From Pseudomonadota bacterium (GTDB taxonomy: Bacteria > Pseudomonadota > Gammaproteobacteria > Xanthomonadales > Rhodanobacteraceae): a stretch of 64,000 nucleotides of DNA. Where the stretch lies: positions 1 through 64,000 of the forward strand of contig JAFEDX010000192.1 in NCBI GenBank assembly GCA_018241365.1, read 5' to 3'. Numbering within the stretch: the stretch's first letter is position 1; every line of letters starts with the position of its first letter. The notes under the pieces are model-generated. The model saw only the letters and a list, made by a program, of their open reading frames with translations, ran no database searches and had not been told where the DNA came from. Below are positions 19,476-27,715 of the stretch, piece by piece. Position numbers and translations under genes: made by a program.

Positions 19476-20264
19476 TCACGGTTCGCGGTCGCCGGCCTTC
19501 CCGGCTGTTGTACCGGGCGGCGTCACGCTGACCCTGATCGCGGGCTGCGCCCCGCTTGCCCACGTCGGTCGCAGCATGGGACTCGCAACCGCAGCCCGCA
19601 GGGTCGTCGTGCCGACGGCCGGCACCGGTCCCGTGGAAACCGGCGCTGCGGGTGCGGGAACGGGTGGCGGCGTGGGCGCCGCAGCGATCCCAGCCGGCAG
19701 GTGCGCCTCGTCCGGCATCGCCACGTCGGGAATCGCATTCCATTCCTCGGCCGAGATGCCCTCCGGAATCGCCTCCGCCGGTACTACTTCGACGCGCGCC
19801 GACAGGCGCTGGGCCTGCACCAGCGAGCGCACGGCATGGAACACCTCGGCACGCCCGAACGGCTTCTTGATGAAGCCGTCCGCGCCAAAGCGCTGCACGT
19901 AGAACTGTTCGGTGGCCTGCTGGTTGCCGCTCATCATGATGATCGGCGTGGTGCGGGTGCGGCTGTCGCGTCGCAGGGCGCGCAGCACCGCAAACCCGGA
20001 CATGCCCGGCAGCACGATGTCGAGGAAGACCAGATCGGGGAACAGCGTTTGCGCCATCTCGACGGCGTTCTCGCCATCGACGGCCTTCAACACTTCGTAG
20101 CCATCCTGCGTCAGCATCTTGCCCAGCACGGCGCGGATGGTGGCGGAATCGTCCACTACCAGCACCCGGGCGCCGAGCGTGGCGCGCACGCGGTCATCCT
20201 CGCGGCGTTCGACCGGCGCCGCGTTCTGGTTCACCAGCCGCTTGAAGATGTCGAGTACCGCCAT
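19476..20264 (-). CDS. Single-domain response regulator with Pro/Ala-rich tail
   Basis: A CheY-like receiver of the twitching/chemosensory type (PilG/PilH-like). The receiver spans about residues 30-150: RVLVVDDSATIRAVLGKMLTQDGYEVLKAVDGENAVEM, phospho-acceptor Asp in LVFLDIVLPGMSGF, Thr/Ser switch IIMMSGN and Lys in FIKKPFGRAEV. A low-complexity tail of about 110 residues, rich in Pro and Ala (PTPPPVPAPAAPVSTGPVPAVG), follows and has no recognisable output domain. The ATG at 20264 with GGGA upstream is preferred over a GTG at 20276. No kinase gene is adjacent, so partner and process are unknown. Confidence 0.75.
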   Translation of the reverse strand: MAVLDIFKRLVNQNAAPVERREDDRVRATLGARVLVVDDSATIRAVLGKMLTQDGYEVLKAVDGENAVEMAQTLFPDLVFLDIVLPGMSGFAVLRALRRDSRTRTTPIIMMSGNQQATEQFYVQRFGADGFIKKPFGRAEVFHAVRSLVQAQRLSARVEVVPAEAIPEGISAEEWNAIPDVAMPDEAHLPAGIAAAPTPPPVPAPAAPVSTGPVPAVGTTTLRAAVASPMLRPTWASGAQPAIRVSVTPPGTTAGKAGDREP

Positions 20265-20345
20265 CGTCGTTCCCACTGCGCCCCGGCACTAGTTTCGGGC
20301 GCACGCCGCGCCCGCGCAAGCTCGCCGCATGGGCACCCGGCAAAA

Positions 20346-22025
20346 TCAGAAAGTCAGGACGTTGCCCACCACGAACTGCAGCCCGTGCCGCACCCCCGGG
20401 TCCGATCGCAGCGGTTCGGCGATGGTGAAATACAGCACGCGGTTGAACGAGCCGCGCAGGTTGCCTATGCGGAAACCCGCGCCCACGCTGGAATACCACG
20501 GGCTCCAGCCCTGCCCCGCGGCCCGGTCGATGATCGCATTGTCGTTGAACACCACGAAGCCGACCCGGAAGGTATGGAACCACACCATCGGCGTCACGAT
20601 GCGGTCGGCGAGGGTCACGCGCAGCCGCCGCGTGCCGGTCGCGTAGAAATTGGGATAGCCGCGCAAGGCCTGGAAACCGCCGATGTACAGGCGATTCTCC
20701 GGATCGGGGTGCAGCAGCGACGCGTAATCGACATGCAGCACCAGCGTCTGCCGCCGCCACGGTTGGCCGTACGCGGTCGCATCCGCATTGAATGCTTCGT
20801 TGCGCCAGCGGCCGCCGTCGCGGCGCGCCGCCAGCGAGCCATCGGCCAGCACCAGCCAGCCCGAGAACGGCTCGAAACCCTTGCTGGCGCTCACCGACAC
20901 GTTCGGTCCGTTGTACGTCGCACCCCAGGCCGTCGAGTCGTACAGGACCTGCGCCGAAACATCCCAGCCAAGGTTGTAATCCTCGGCGCGTTCCACTTCG
21001 CGGATGTTGGTGAAGTCCGCGAAGTGGTCCTGGTGCAACGAAACGATCGGCCCGATGCCGGCCAGGGTGCGCGGATACGCCGCCGGCGGCGGCAGTTCGC
21101 CCGGGCTCACCAGCACCGGCGGACCATAGGTGTAGCGCTCGTAGTCCAGCGCAACGCCCGCGCGCAGCGCGGTCTCGCCGTTGAACCCGAGCAATTTCTG
21201 CCAGTCTGCCTGCAGCAGCTGCTCGTGCTGCGGCAGGTACCAAGCCTGCACGCCGCGGTTGTAGAAGCCGAGGTTGAGGCGCTGGTTCACAGCCGTGACA
21301 TCGGCACCCCACGGCGTGGTATCGAGCAGGAACGGCTGCGACAACGCCAGCGATTCGAACTTGCCATCGGACAAGTCCTCGTAATACGCGGCCAGGGTCC
21401 AGTCGGTGTCGAGCAGCGTCGGATCGAGATACTCCAGCACGTTCATGCTGCGCTCGACGGTCTTCTGCCGTCCGATCGCCAGCGTACGGCCGGTGCCGAG
21501 GAAATTGGAGTCCTCCAGCTTGAAGCGCCACTCGTTGGCGTTGCCGGCGCGCGCAAAGCGCGTATCGAGCTTGAGCGTCCACGCATCGCGCACGTCCACC
21601 CGCGCGTCCACGACGCCATGGGTGCAGGCCACGGGCGTGATGTCGGCGCCACGAATGAAGGTCTGGTTGCGCAGGTGCCGGATGGCCTCGTACACCTGCT
21701 GCGCATCGACCGGCTGGCCGGGTTCGACCAGCAGCAGGTGTTGCACCACCCAATCACGGGTGCGGATGTGCAGGAAATCGGCGATGCGGGTGTACCAGAC
21801 GTCCTCGCGCGGGTTCGCGAGATCGTAAACGTTGTCCACCTCGACCTGGATCGTGCCGTAGCGCAAACCGGCCTGCTGGATGCCCGCCCATTCGGCTTCA
21901 CCGGGCCAGCGCGGATTGGCGATCCTGGCAGGCGCCGGACACGCCGCGAACGCTGCCGGGCCCGCCGCCACAACGCCGAGCCCGATCACCAACCCTCCCC
22001 ATGCCAGCCACTTGCGCGCGAACAT
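20346..22025 (-). CDS. Omp85-type outer-membrane beta-barrel protein
   Basis: Outer-membrane protein with a signal peptide (LVIGLGVVAAGPAAFA) and 559 residues. Around residues 85-160 there is a single POTRA-like region (FLHIRTRDWVVQHLLLVEPGQPVDAQQVYEAIRHLRNQTFIRGADITPV), then a barrel. The late barrel segment NRLYIGGFQALRGYPNFYATGTRRLRVTLADRI carries the GG...RGY motif of the Omp85 L6 loop, and the protein ends NVLTF with a C-terminal Phe. It is too short for BamA or TamA and lacks partners nearby. It may be a stand-alone translocation or assembly protein; the name is a family call only. Confidence 0.75.
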   Translation of the reverse strand: MFARKWLAWGGLVIGLGVVAAGPAAFAACPAPARIANPRWPGEAEWAGIQQAGLRYGTIQVEVDNVYDLANPREDVWYTRIADFLHIRTRDWVVQHLLLVEPGQPVDAQQVYEAIRHLRNQTFIRGADITPVACTHGVVDARVDVRDAWTLKLDTRFARAGNANEWRFKLEDSNFLGTGRTLAIGRQKTVERSMNVLEYLDPTLLDTDWTLAAYYEDLSDGKFESLALSQPFLLDTTPWGADVTAVNQRLNLGFYNRGVQAWYLPQHEQLLQADWQKLLGFNGETALRAGVALDYERYTYGPPVLVSPGELPPPAAYPRTLAGIGPIVSLHQDHFADFTNIREVERAEDYNLGWDVSAQVLYDSTAWGATYNGPNVSVSASKGFEPFSGWLVLADGSLAARRDGGRWRNEAFNADATAYGQPWRRQTLVLHVDYASLLHPDPENRLYIGGFQALRGYPNFYATGTRRLRVTLADRIVTPMVWFHTFRVGFVVFNDNAIIDRAAGQGWSPWYSSVGAGFRIGNLRGSFNRVLYFTIAEPLRSDPGVRHGLQFVVGNVLTF

Positions 22026-22128
22026 GGATGCAACCGGAGCGTACCCGGTCCAGGCGAACCGGAACCGGCAGGGTACGCGCGCAAACGTTCAGTCCGCGTG
22101 ACGCAGGCTCGGGCCTGCAAGCTGATGC

Positions 22129-22926
22129 TCAGGCGCTGAAAATCACGCTGCAGCAGGTGACGCCGCCCTCGGCTTTTTCGGTTTCGGACATGTCCACGCT
22201 GCGCACGTCAATTCCTGTTTTGCGCAACGCTTCCGCCGTGCGCGGGCACGACACCGCGTAAATCACCGCCTCGCCAACCAGCACCGCATTCGCCGCATGC
22301 GGTTCGGAAGGATCCACCGGCACGACGTCGAAGCCCGGGAAATGTCTTGCCTCCACCCACGCCGGGTTCAACAGCACGCGATCCACGCTGATCCGCGTGA
22401 CGGCACTCTTGAGATGCAGGCAATCGCGCAGCGGCACGGACTCGACCCGATAACCGAACGGCGCCACGGACCGCGCCAGTTGCGTGATGCCTGCGGCATT
22501 GCTGCGCGCCGAGGCGCCGACGTACAGCGTCCGGTCGAGGCGCAGCACGTCGCCGCCATCCAAAGTGCCGGGCGCCTCGATATGCACGAGTTCGCGCAAG
22601 CCATTCAGCGCCGCGGCCATTGACGGAGTTTCGCCGCGCCGAGAAGCTGCTCCGGGCCGGGTGATCACAGCGACTTCGTCCAGCACGATCACGGTGTCTT
22701 CGACGAACACCGAATCGGGATGGTCCGGCTGCTCGGCCAGTTGCCGGACTTCGCAACCGGCGTCGCGCAGCGCCTGTTCGTAGGCGGCGTGCTGGCGCCG
22801 CGCCAGCGCGAGGTCGATCGGGCGACGCGCGAGATGGGTGAGTTCGCAATGTTCCAGCGCGCGGCTGACCGCGCGGGTTATGGCGATGCGGGCGATGGTC
22901 GTCCCCTTGCAGGCTTGCAAAGTCAC
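22129..22926 (-). CDS. Dimethylarginine dimethylaminohydrolase family amidinotransferase
   Basis: Hydrolyses methylated arginines, or arginine-like guanidines, to citrulline and amine. The 265-residue protein has the pentein-fold motifs: DHPDSVFVEDTVIVLDEVAVITRPGAASRRGE, EAPGTLDGGDVLRLDRTLYVGASARSNAAGI, the catalytic His in LHLKSAVT, NPAWV, and the catalytic Cys near the C-terminus (AEGGVTCCSVIF). The GTG at 22926 is chosen because it begins just before the conserved ARIAITRAVSRALEHCELTHL; earlier codons run into the divergent permease gene. It diverges from an amino-acid permease with a 94-base gap, suggesting a shared substrate. Confidence 0.9.
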   Translation of the reverse strand: MTLQACKGTTIARIAITRAVSRALEHCELTHLARRPIDLALARRQHAAYEQALRDAGCEVRQLAEQPDHPDSVFVEDTVIVLDEVAVITRPGAASRRGETPSMAAALNGLRELVHIEAPGTLDGGDVLRLDRTLYVGASARSNAAGITQLARSVAPFGYRVESVPLRDCLHLKSAVTRISVDRVLLNPAWVEARHFPGFDVVPVDPSEPHAANAVLVGEAVIYAVSCPRTAEALRKTGIDVRSVDMSETEKAEGGVTCCSVIFSA

Positions 22927-23020
22927 CAGCCTACCGGATACAGCACCGGACAACCGATACCCGGCGCAGGCGGATTCGCCACGTGTAGTATCCGCCCACC
23001 GTTCGCCCCCGAGGGTGTCC

Positions 23021-24337
23021 ATGAGCGTATCGAAGCGGCAGATCGGCCTCGTCACCGCGACCACGCTGGTGCTCGGGAACATGATCGGTTCGGGCGTGTT
23101 CCTGCTGCCGGCATCGCTCGCACCTTACGGTGGCTACAGCCTGGTCGGCTGGGTCATCAGCGCGATCGGCGCGCTGTTGCTGGCTGGCGTGTTTTTCCGG
23201 CTCGCCAAACGCGCCCCACGCGCCGGTGGCCCCTACGCCTACAGCCGCGAAGCCTTTGGCGACTGCATCGGATTTCTCGTCGCATGGATGTACTGGATTT
23301 CGCTGGTGGGCGGCAACGCCACCATTGCGGTCGCGTTCGCGAGTTACCTGTCGGTGTTCTTCCCCGTGATCGGTGCGCAACCGATGCACGGTGCGCTGAC
23401 GGCATTGGCAGCGATCTGGGTCCTGATCGCGGTGAACATTGCCGGCATCCGCAGCGCCGGCGCGGTGCAGGTCGTCACGACCATCCTGAAGCTCTTGCCG
23501 CTGCTCGCACTCGCGCTGTTCGGCTTCGCGCACTTCAATCCGCACTTCCTGGTGCCGGGACCGCAAGCCGGCGCGCCATTGCACGCGGTCAGCCTGTGTG
23601 TCGCGGCCACGCTGTTCGCCTTCATCGGGGTGGAATGCGCGTCGATCCCGGCCGGTCACGTACACGATCCGGCGAAAACCATTCCGCGCGCGACGCTGCT
23701 CGGCACCTTGATCGCGGCACTCGTGTACATCGCCTGCACCGCCGCCGTGATGGGGCTGATTCCCGCAGCCGAGCTTGCGAAGTCCAACGCGCCGTTCGCG
23801 GACGCCGGCCGCCTGCTGTGGGGCAACTGGGCCGGACTGTTGATCGCGGGCGCCGCTGCGATTTCCTGCTTTGGTGCGCTCAATGGCTGGACCCTGATCG
23901 CCGGCCAATTCCCGCAGGCGGTCGCGCGCGACGGGTTGTTCCCGCGCATCTTCGCACGCGAATCCACGCGCGGAACCCCTATCCCGGCACTGATCATCGC
24001 GGGCCTGGTCAACAGCGCGATGGTACTGATGAACTACAGCCACGGGCTGGTGGCAATGTTCACCTTCATGGTGCTGTTGACCGCCATGGGCTCCGTCGTC
24101 AGCTACCTGTTCTGCGCGATGGCCGACATCGTTTTGGCACAGCGCAACGGCACGCCGATGCCATGGCGCAACCTGGTGCTGGCCTGCGCTGCGTTCGCGT
24201 TTTCGGTGTGGGCGACGATCGGCGCAGGCCAGGAAGCCGTGTACTGGAACTTCGTGCTGCTGATCCTCGGCGTCCCGCTGTACGTCTGGCAGATTCACCG
24301 CTCAAGGCACGTCACCCAAGGTGATCCCGTCGGGTAA
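23021..24337 (+). CDS. APC-superfamily amino acid permease/antiporter
   Basis: Inner-membrane transporter with about 12 predicted helices over 438 residues. Helix 1 holds the substrate-binding unwound motif GNMIGSGVFLLPASLAPYGG, typical of the AdiC/PotE/CadB branch (G-x-G-V-F). GGPYAYSREAFGDCIGFLVAWMYWISLVGGNATI follows, and helix 6 contains FAFIGVECASIPAGHVHDPAKTIPRATLLG. Antiporters of this branch exchange arginine, ornithine, lysine, agmatine or polyamines. The ATG at 23021 gives the standard N-terminus. Its divergence from a dimethylarginine hydrolase points to arginine-related substrates; that is inference. Confidence 0.88.
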   Translation: MSVSKRQIGLVTATTLVLGNMIGSGVFLLPASLAPYGGYSLVGWVISAIGALLLAGVFFRLAKRAPRAGGPYAYSREAFGDCIGFLVAWMYWISLVGGNATIAVAFASYLSVFFPVIGAQPMHGALTALAAIWVLIAVNIAGIRSAGAVQVVTTILKLLPLLALALFGFAHFNPHFLVPGPQAGAPLHAVSLCVAATLFAFIGVECASIPAGHVHDPAKTIPRATLLGTLIAALVYIACTAAVMGLIPAAELAKSNAPFADAGRLLWGNWAGLLIAGAAAISCFGALNGWTLIAGQFPQAVARDGLFPRIFARESTRGTPIPALIIAGLVNSAMVLMNYSHGLVAMFTFMVLLTAMGSVVSYLFCAMADIVLAQRNGTPMPWRNLVLACAAFAFSVWATIGAGQEAVYWNFVLLILGVPLYVWQIHRSRHVTQGDPVG

Positions 24338-24354
24338 ACGCTGGTGGCGCGGTG

Positions 24355-25140
24355 TCAGCCTCGGCCAACCGCAAGCCACGGCACGCCGCGATACGAATCC
24401 GCCACCACCCAGGCGGCCACCGTGACCAGCCATGAGACACCGAACTCGTCCCATTGCGAGCCGGTCGCGCCGCCGGCCGCCACGCTCGGCAACCACACCA
24501 GCAGCGTGAACAGCGCCATCTGCAAGGTCGAAAGCACGGCAGCCCATCGCGCATACGCGCCAAGCAGCATCCCCACGCCCGCCGCGATGTAGGTGCCCCC
24601 GAAGAAGTACGCCCAGCCAACATGCCAAGGCAGCCAGTCGGGTACCAGCGGCGCAGTCTGGCCCACGTAGAAGAAATGCGACAAGCCGAAGGCGAGCATC
24701 GCCAGGGCATAGATCACCCGTGCGATGCGCACGCCGTTGTCGCCGACGGCAAAGCCGAGGTATTGCCGGTCCCGGTCGGTGGCCAACCACGCGTACAACA
24801 CCCATGCCGCCGCCACGACCACTGCGGTTTCGCCCCAGAACTGGTACGAACCTTCCACGAGCGGTGCCGCCACGATGTAGCGCCCCTTGACGAACACCAT
24901 CCACAGCAAGAGACAGGCGAGCAACACGCGCGCCGCCACGGCCGCGGTGCGGCGCCAGAGCAAACCCATGCCGCAAACCAGCGACACGACGGCGCAGCCA
25001 TACGCCAGCGCTGCGCGTGCCGGCATGCCTTTCGGCACGCCCTCCCATCCGGCGACGAAACCGCCCTGGATCAGGCCCACGATGCCGATCGCGACCAGCG
25101 TGACTGCAAAAACCCCGTGGCCCGCACTTGCGACACGCAT
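24355..25140 (-). CDS. Integral membrane protein, DoxX-like, function unknown
   Basis: A 261-residue protein with seven or eight predicted hydrophobic helices, for example FAVTLVAIGIVGLIQGGFVAG, ALAYGCAVVSLVCGMGLLW and HVGWAYFFGGTYIAAGVGMLLGAYARWAAVLSTLQMALFTLLVWL. IARVIYALAMLAFGLSHFFYVGQTAPLVPDWLPWH resembles the DoxX-family helix-turn with a conserved His, but there is no catalytic motif I can name. It is convergent with the permease (17-base gap). It may be an uncharacterised DoxX or DUF-type protein. Confidence 0.65.
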   Translation of the reverse strand: MRVASAGHGVFAVTLVAIGIVGLIQGGFVAGWEGVPKGMPARAALAYGCAVVSLVCGMGLLWRRTAAVAARVLLACLLLWMVFVKGRYIVAAPLVEGSYQFWGETAVVVAAAWVLYAWLATDRDRQYLGFAVGDNGVRIARVIYALAMLAFGLSHFFYVGQTAPLVPDWLPWHVGWAYFFGGTYIAAGVGMLLGAYARWAAVLSTLQMALFTLLVWLPSVAAGGATGSQWDEFGVSWLVTVAAWVVADSYRGVPWLAVGRG

Positions 25141-25195
25141 CGCGCTGCTCCATCAGGTGTCCCGTTTCCGGGCGCATGTTGACACCCGGATCGGC

Positions 25196-25591
25196 TTACG
25201 TCGAATCGATGTCGCCCAACGCGCGGATCAGGCGCCGTGCACGCTTGTCGGGCCGTTTCGGCGGTGGCTGGTAGCCGGCGCGCTCGGCGCGCCGCTGTTC
25301 GCGCGCAGCTTCACGTGCCTTGATTGACGCTTCGCGCTCGCGGTACAAGGACTGCGCCACGGCAACCGAACCGCGCTTGTGGGCGAGCCCGGTCACTTCG
25401 ACTTCAAAGATTTCCTCGCCTCGCACGATGCGCAATGCATGCCCCACGCGCACCTCGTGCGCGGGCCTGCACGCGACGCCGCCAAGTGTCACGCGGCCGC
25501 GCTCGACCGCATGCTTGGCCAGCGCGCGGGTCTTGAAGAAGCGCGCGGCCCACAGCCACGCGTCGATGCGGACGGGCGCTTGCCCACTCAT
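25196..25591 (-). CDS. hslR: Ribosome-associated heat shock protein Hsp15
   Basis: RNA-binding protein that recognises 50S subunits carrying stalled peptidyl-tRNA and helps recycle them. The 131-residue protein starts with an S4 RNA-binding domain (RIDAWLWAARFFKTRALAKHAVERGRVTLGGVACRPAHEVRVGHALRI) and ends in the basic tail typical of Hsp15 (REAAREQRRAERAGYQPPPKRPDKRARRLI). Length matches the family (about 130 residues). It lies near htpG on the same strand, a plausible heat-shock neighbourhood, though a palindromic repeat separates them. Confidence 0.92.
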   Translation of the reverse strand: MSGQAPVRIDAWLWAARFFKTRALAKHAVERGRVTLGGVACRPAHEVRVGHALRIVRGEEIFEVEVTGLAHKRGSVAVAQSLYREREASIKAREAAREQRRAERAGYQPPPKRPDKRARRLIRALGDIDST

Positions 25592-25612
25592 GCCGAGCGA
25601 TGGAGCATCGCG

Positions 25613-25700
25613 AACCGGTCGCGCGCACGCGCGCTCCTACAAAAGAGCTGTGGGAACCTGCGTGTACACAGGCGTTGTAGGAGCCTGCGCGCAGGCGACC
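25613..25700. repeat. Palindromic repeat between htpG and hslR (GTAGGAG family)
   Basis: Arms GCTCCTACAA (25633-25642) and TTGTAGGAGC (25675-25684) face each other, followed by the short palindrome CCTGCGCGCAGG. The same ends occur at 27623-27670 and 1361-1435. Non-coding. Confidence 0.68.
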
Positions 25701-25712
25701 AGGCCCCAAGGT

Positions 25713-27587
25713 TCATCGGGAAGACACCAGCAGCCGGTTCATCCTCTGCACGAACGCGGCCGGATCGGGAAGCTGTGCGCCTGCGGTGATCTCGGCCTGC
25801 TCCAGCAGCAGCATCGCAAGATCCTTCGCCTTCGCCTCGTCGGTTTCCGACTCGATGCGCTTGACCAGCGCATGCGCGGGATTGATTTCCAGCGTGGGCT
25901 TGGAATCGGGCACGTCCTGCCCGGCTTCGCGCAGCAACCGCGCAAGATGCGGCGCCAGTTCGTAATCCGACAGTGCCAAGCACGACGGCGAATCGGTGAG
26001 CCGTGCGGAAACGCGGACGTCGCTGACACGGTCGCCCAGCAGTTCCTTGAGCTTTTTCACCAGCGGTTCGGCCGCTTTCGCGGCTGCTTCCTGTTTCTGC
26101 TTGTCGGCCGCGTCCAGCGGCAACTCGCCCTTGGCGACATTGCGAAGTTGCTTGCCTTCGTATTCGGTGAACTGGCCGACGATCCATTCGTCCACGCGGT
26201 CGAACATCAGCAGCACCTCGATGCCCTTGGCGCGAAAGGCTTCGAGTTGCGGGCTGCCGGCGGCGGCCTTGTAACTGTCGGCGGTGACGTACCAGATCGC
26301 ATCCTGGCCGGGCTGCATCCGACCGATGTAATCATCCAGCGACACGTTTTGCTCGGCGCCTTCGCCCTTGGTGGACGCAAAGCGCAACAACCTGGCGATG
26401 CGTTCGCGGTTGGACGGATCCTCGACGATGCCTTCCTTCAGCGTGTTGCCGAAAGCCTTGCGGAAGGTCTCGAATTTCCCCACTTCATCCTTCGCCAGCT
26501 TTTCAATCAGGTCCAGCACGCGCTTGACGCAGGCCGCCTTGATCCGCTCGAGCTGGCGGTTGTGCTGGAGGATTTCGCGGCTGACGTTGAGGGGGAGGTC
26601 GTCGGCATCCACCACGCCGCGCACGAAGCGCAGGTAGTTCGGCAGCAGTTCCTCGGCTGCGTCCATGATGAAGACGCGCTTGATGTACAGCTTGATGCCG
26701 CGTCGTTCGTCGCGCGCGCCCATCAACAGGTCGAACGGCGGCTGCGCGGGAATGTAGAGCAGCGTTGTGAAATTTTGACCGCCCTCGACGCGATTGTGCG
26801 TCCATGCCAGCGGGTCGCTGAAATCGTGCCCCAGCGATTTGTAGAACGCCTTGTATTCGTCGTCGCTGATTTCCGATTTCGGCTTGGCCCACAGCGCCGA
26901 GGCGTCGTTGACGGTCTCCCACTCATCGGTCGCCTTGCCGTCCTTCTGCTTGTGCATCCGGATCGGAAAGGCGACGTGATCGGAATATTTGCGGATCAGG
27001 TCGCGCAGCTTCCAGTTGTCCGCGAACTCGACGTCGTCATCCTTCAAATGCAGGATCACCGATGTGCCGCGTGCGACGACGGTTTCAGCGGCAAGCGAAT
27101 ACTCGCCCTTGCCGTCGCTTTCCCAGCGCACGCCTTCGCTGTCCGCTGCCCCCGCACGGCGGGTCAGCACCGTCACCTTGTCCGCCACCACGAACGCCGA
27201 ATAGAAGCCCACGCCGAACTGGCCGATCAGGCGCGCATCGGCCTGCTGCTCACCGGTCAGCGATTCGAGGAACCGGCGCGTGCCGGAACTCGCGATCGAA
27301 CCCAGGTTCGCGACGACTTCGTCGCGGCTCATGCCGATGCCGTTGTCGCGCACCGTCAGGGTCTTCGCATCCTTGTCGAACTCGATGTCGATATGCAGTT
27401 CGGCGTCGTCGCCCAGCAACTCCGGCTTGCCGATAGCCTCGAAGCGCAGCTTGTCGCAGGCATCGGAGGCGTTGGAAACCAGTTCGCGCAGGAAGATTTC
27501 CTTGTGCGAATACAGCGAATGGGTGACGAGGCGCAGGACTTGCGCAACTTCGGCTTCAAACGGGCGGGTTTCGGTATCGTTGCTCAT
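25713..27587 (-). CDS. htpG: Molecular chaperone HtpG (bacterial Hsp90)
   Basis: ATP-dependent cytosolic chaperone. The 624-residue protein shows all GHKL ATP-site motifs: LFLRELVSNASDACDKLRFEA (as IFLRELVSNASDACDKLRFEA), VRDNGIGMSRDEVV, and GQFGVGFYSAFVVADKV. The middle domain has the catalytic-loop region GVVDADDLPLNVSREILQHNRQL, and a C-terminal dimerisation domain ends the protein. Length is normal. Small palindromic repeats flank it on both sides. No sigma-32-type promoter is obvious to me upstream. Confidence 0.98.
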   Translation of the reverse strand: MSNDTETRPFEAEVAQVLRLVTHSLYSHKEIFLRELVSNASDACDKLRFEAIGKPELLGDDAELHIDIEFDKDAKTLTVRDNGIGMSRDEVVANLGSIASSGTRRFLESLTGEQQADARLIGQFGVGFYSAFVVADKVTVLTRRAGAADSEGVRWESDGKGEYSLAAETVVARGTSVILHLKDDDVEFADNWKLRDLIRKYSDHVAFPIRMHKQKDGKATDEWETVNDASALWAKPKSEISDDEYKAFYKSLGHDFSDPLAWTHNRVEGGQNFTTLLYIPAQPPFDLLMGARDERRGIKLYIKRVFIMDAAEELLPNYLRFVRGVVDADDLPLNVSREILQHNRQLERIKAACVKRVLDLIEKLAKDEVGKFETFRKAFGNTLKEGIVEDPSNRERIARLLRFASTKGEGAEQNVSLDDYIGRMQPGQDAIWYVTADSYKAAAGSPQLEAFRAKGIEVLLMFDRVDEWIVGQFTEYEGKQLRNVAKGELPLDAADKQKQEAAAKAAEPLVKKLKELLGDRVSDVRVSARLTDSPSCLALSDYELAPHLARLLREAGQDVPDSKPTLEINPAHALVKRIESETDEAKAKDLAMLLLEQAEITAGAQLPDPAAFVQRMNRLLVSSR

Positions 27588-27622
27588 GGCATGTCTGGAT
27601 TTGAGGTGGTTTTCGCAATTCC

Positions 27623-27670
27623 GTAGGAGCCTGCGTGCAGGCGACCGTCGCGAGCACGCTCGCTCCTACA
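27623..27670. repeat. Palindromic repeat upstream of htpG (GTAGGAG family)
   Basis: Starts GTAGGAGCCTGCG and ends CGCTCCTACA, with CCTGCGTGCAGG as an inner palindrome. This third copy of the family also shares CCTGCG-GCAGGCGACC with the element at 25613-25700. Non-coding. Confidence 0.7.
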
Positions 27671-27715
27671 CGATGAACTTCAATCCCGCGAAACTGGTGG
27701 TGCGCAGCCGCTTTC

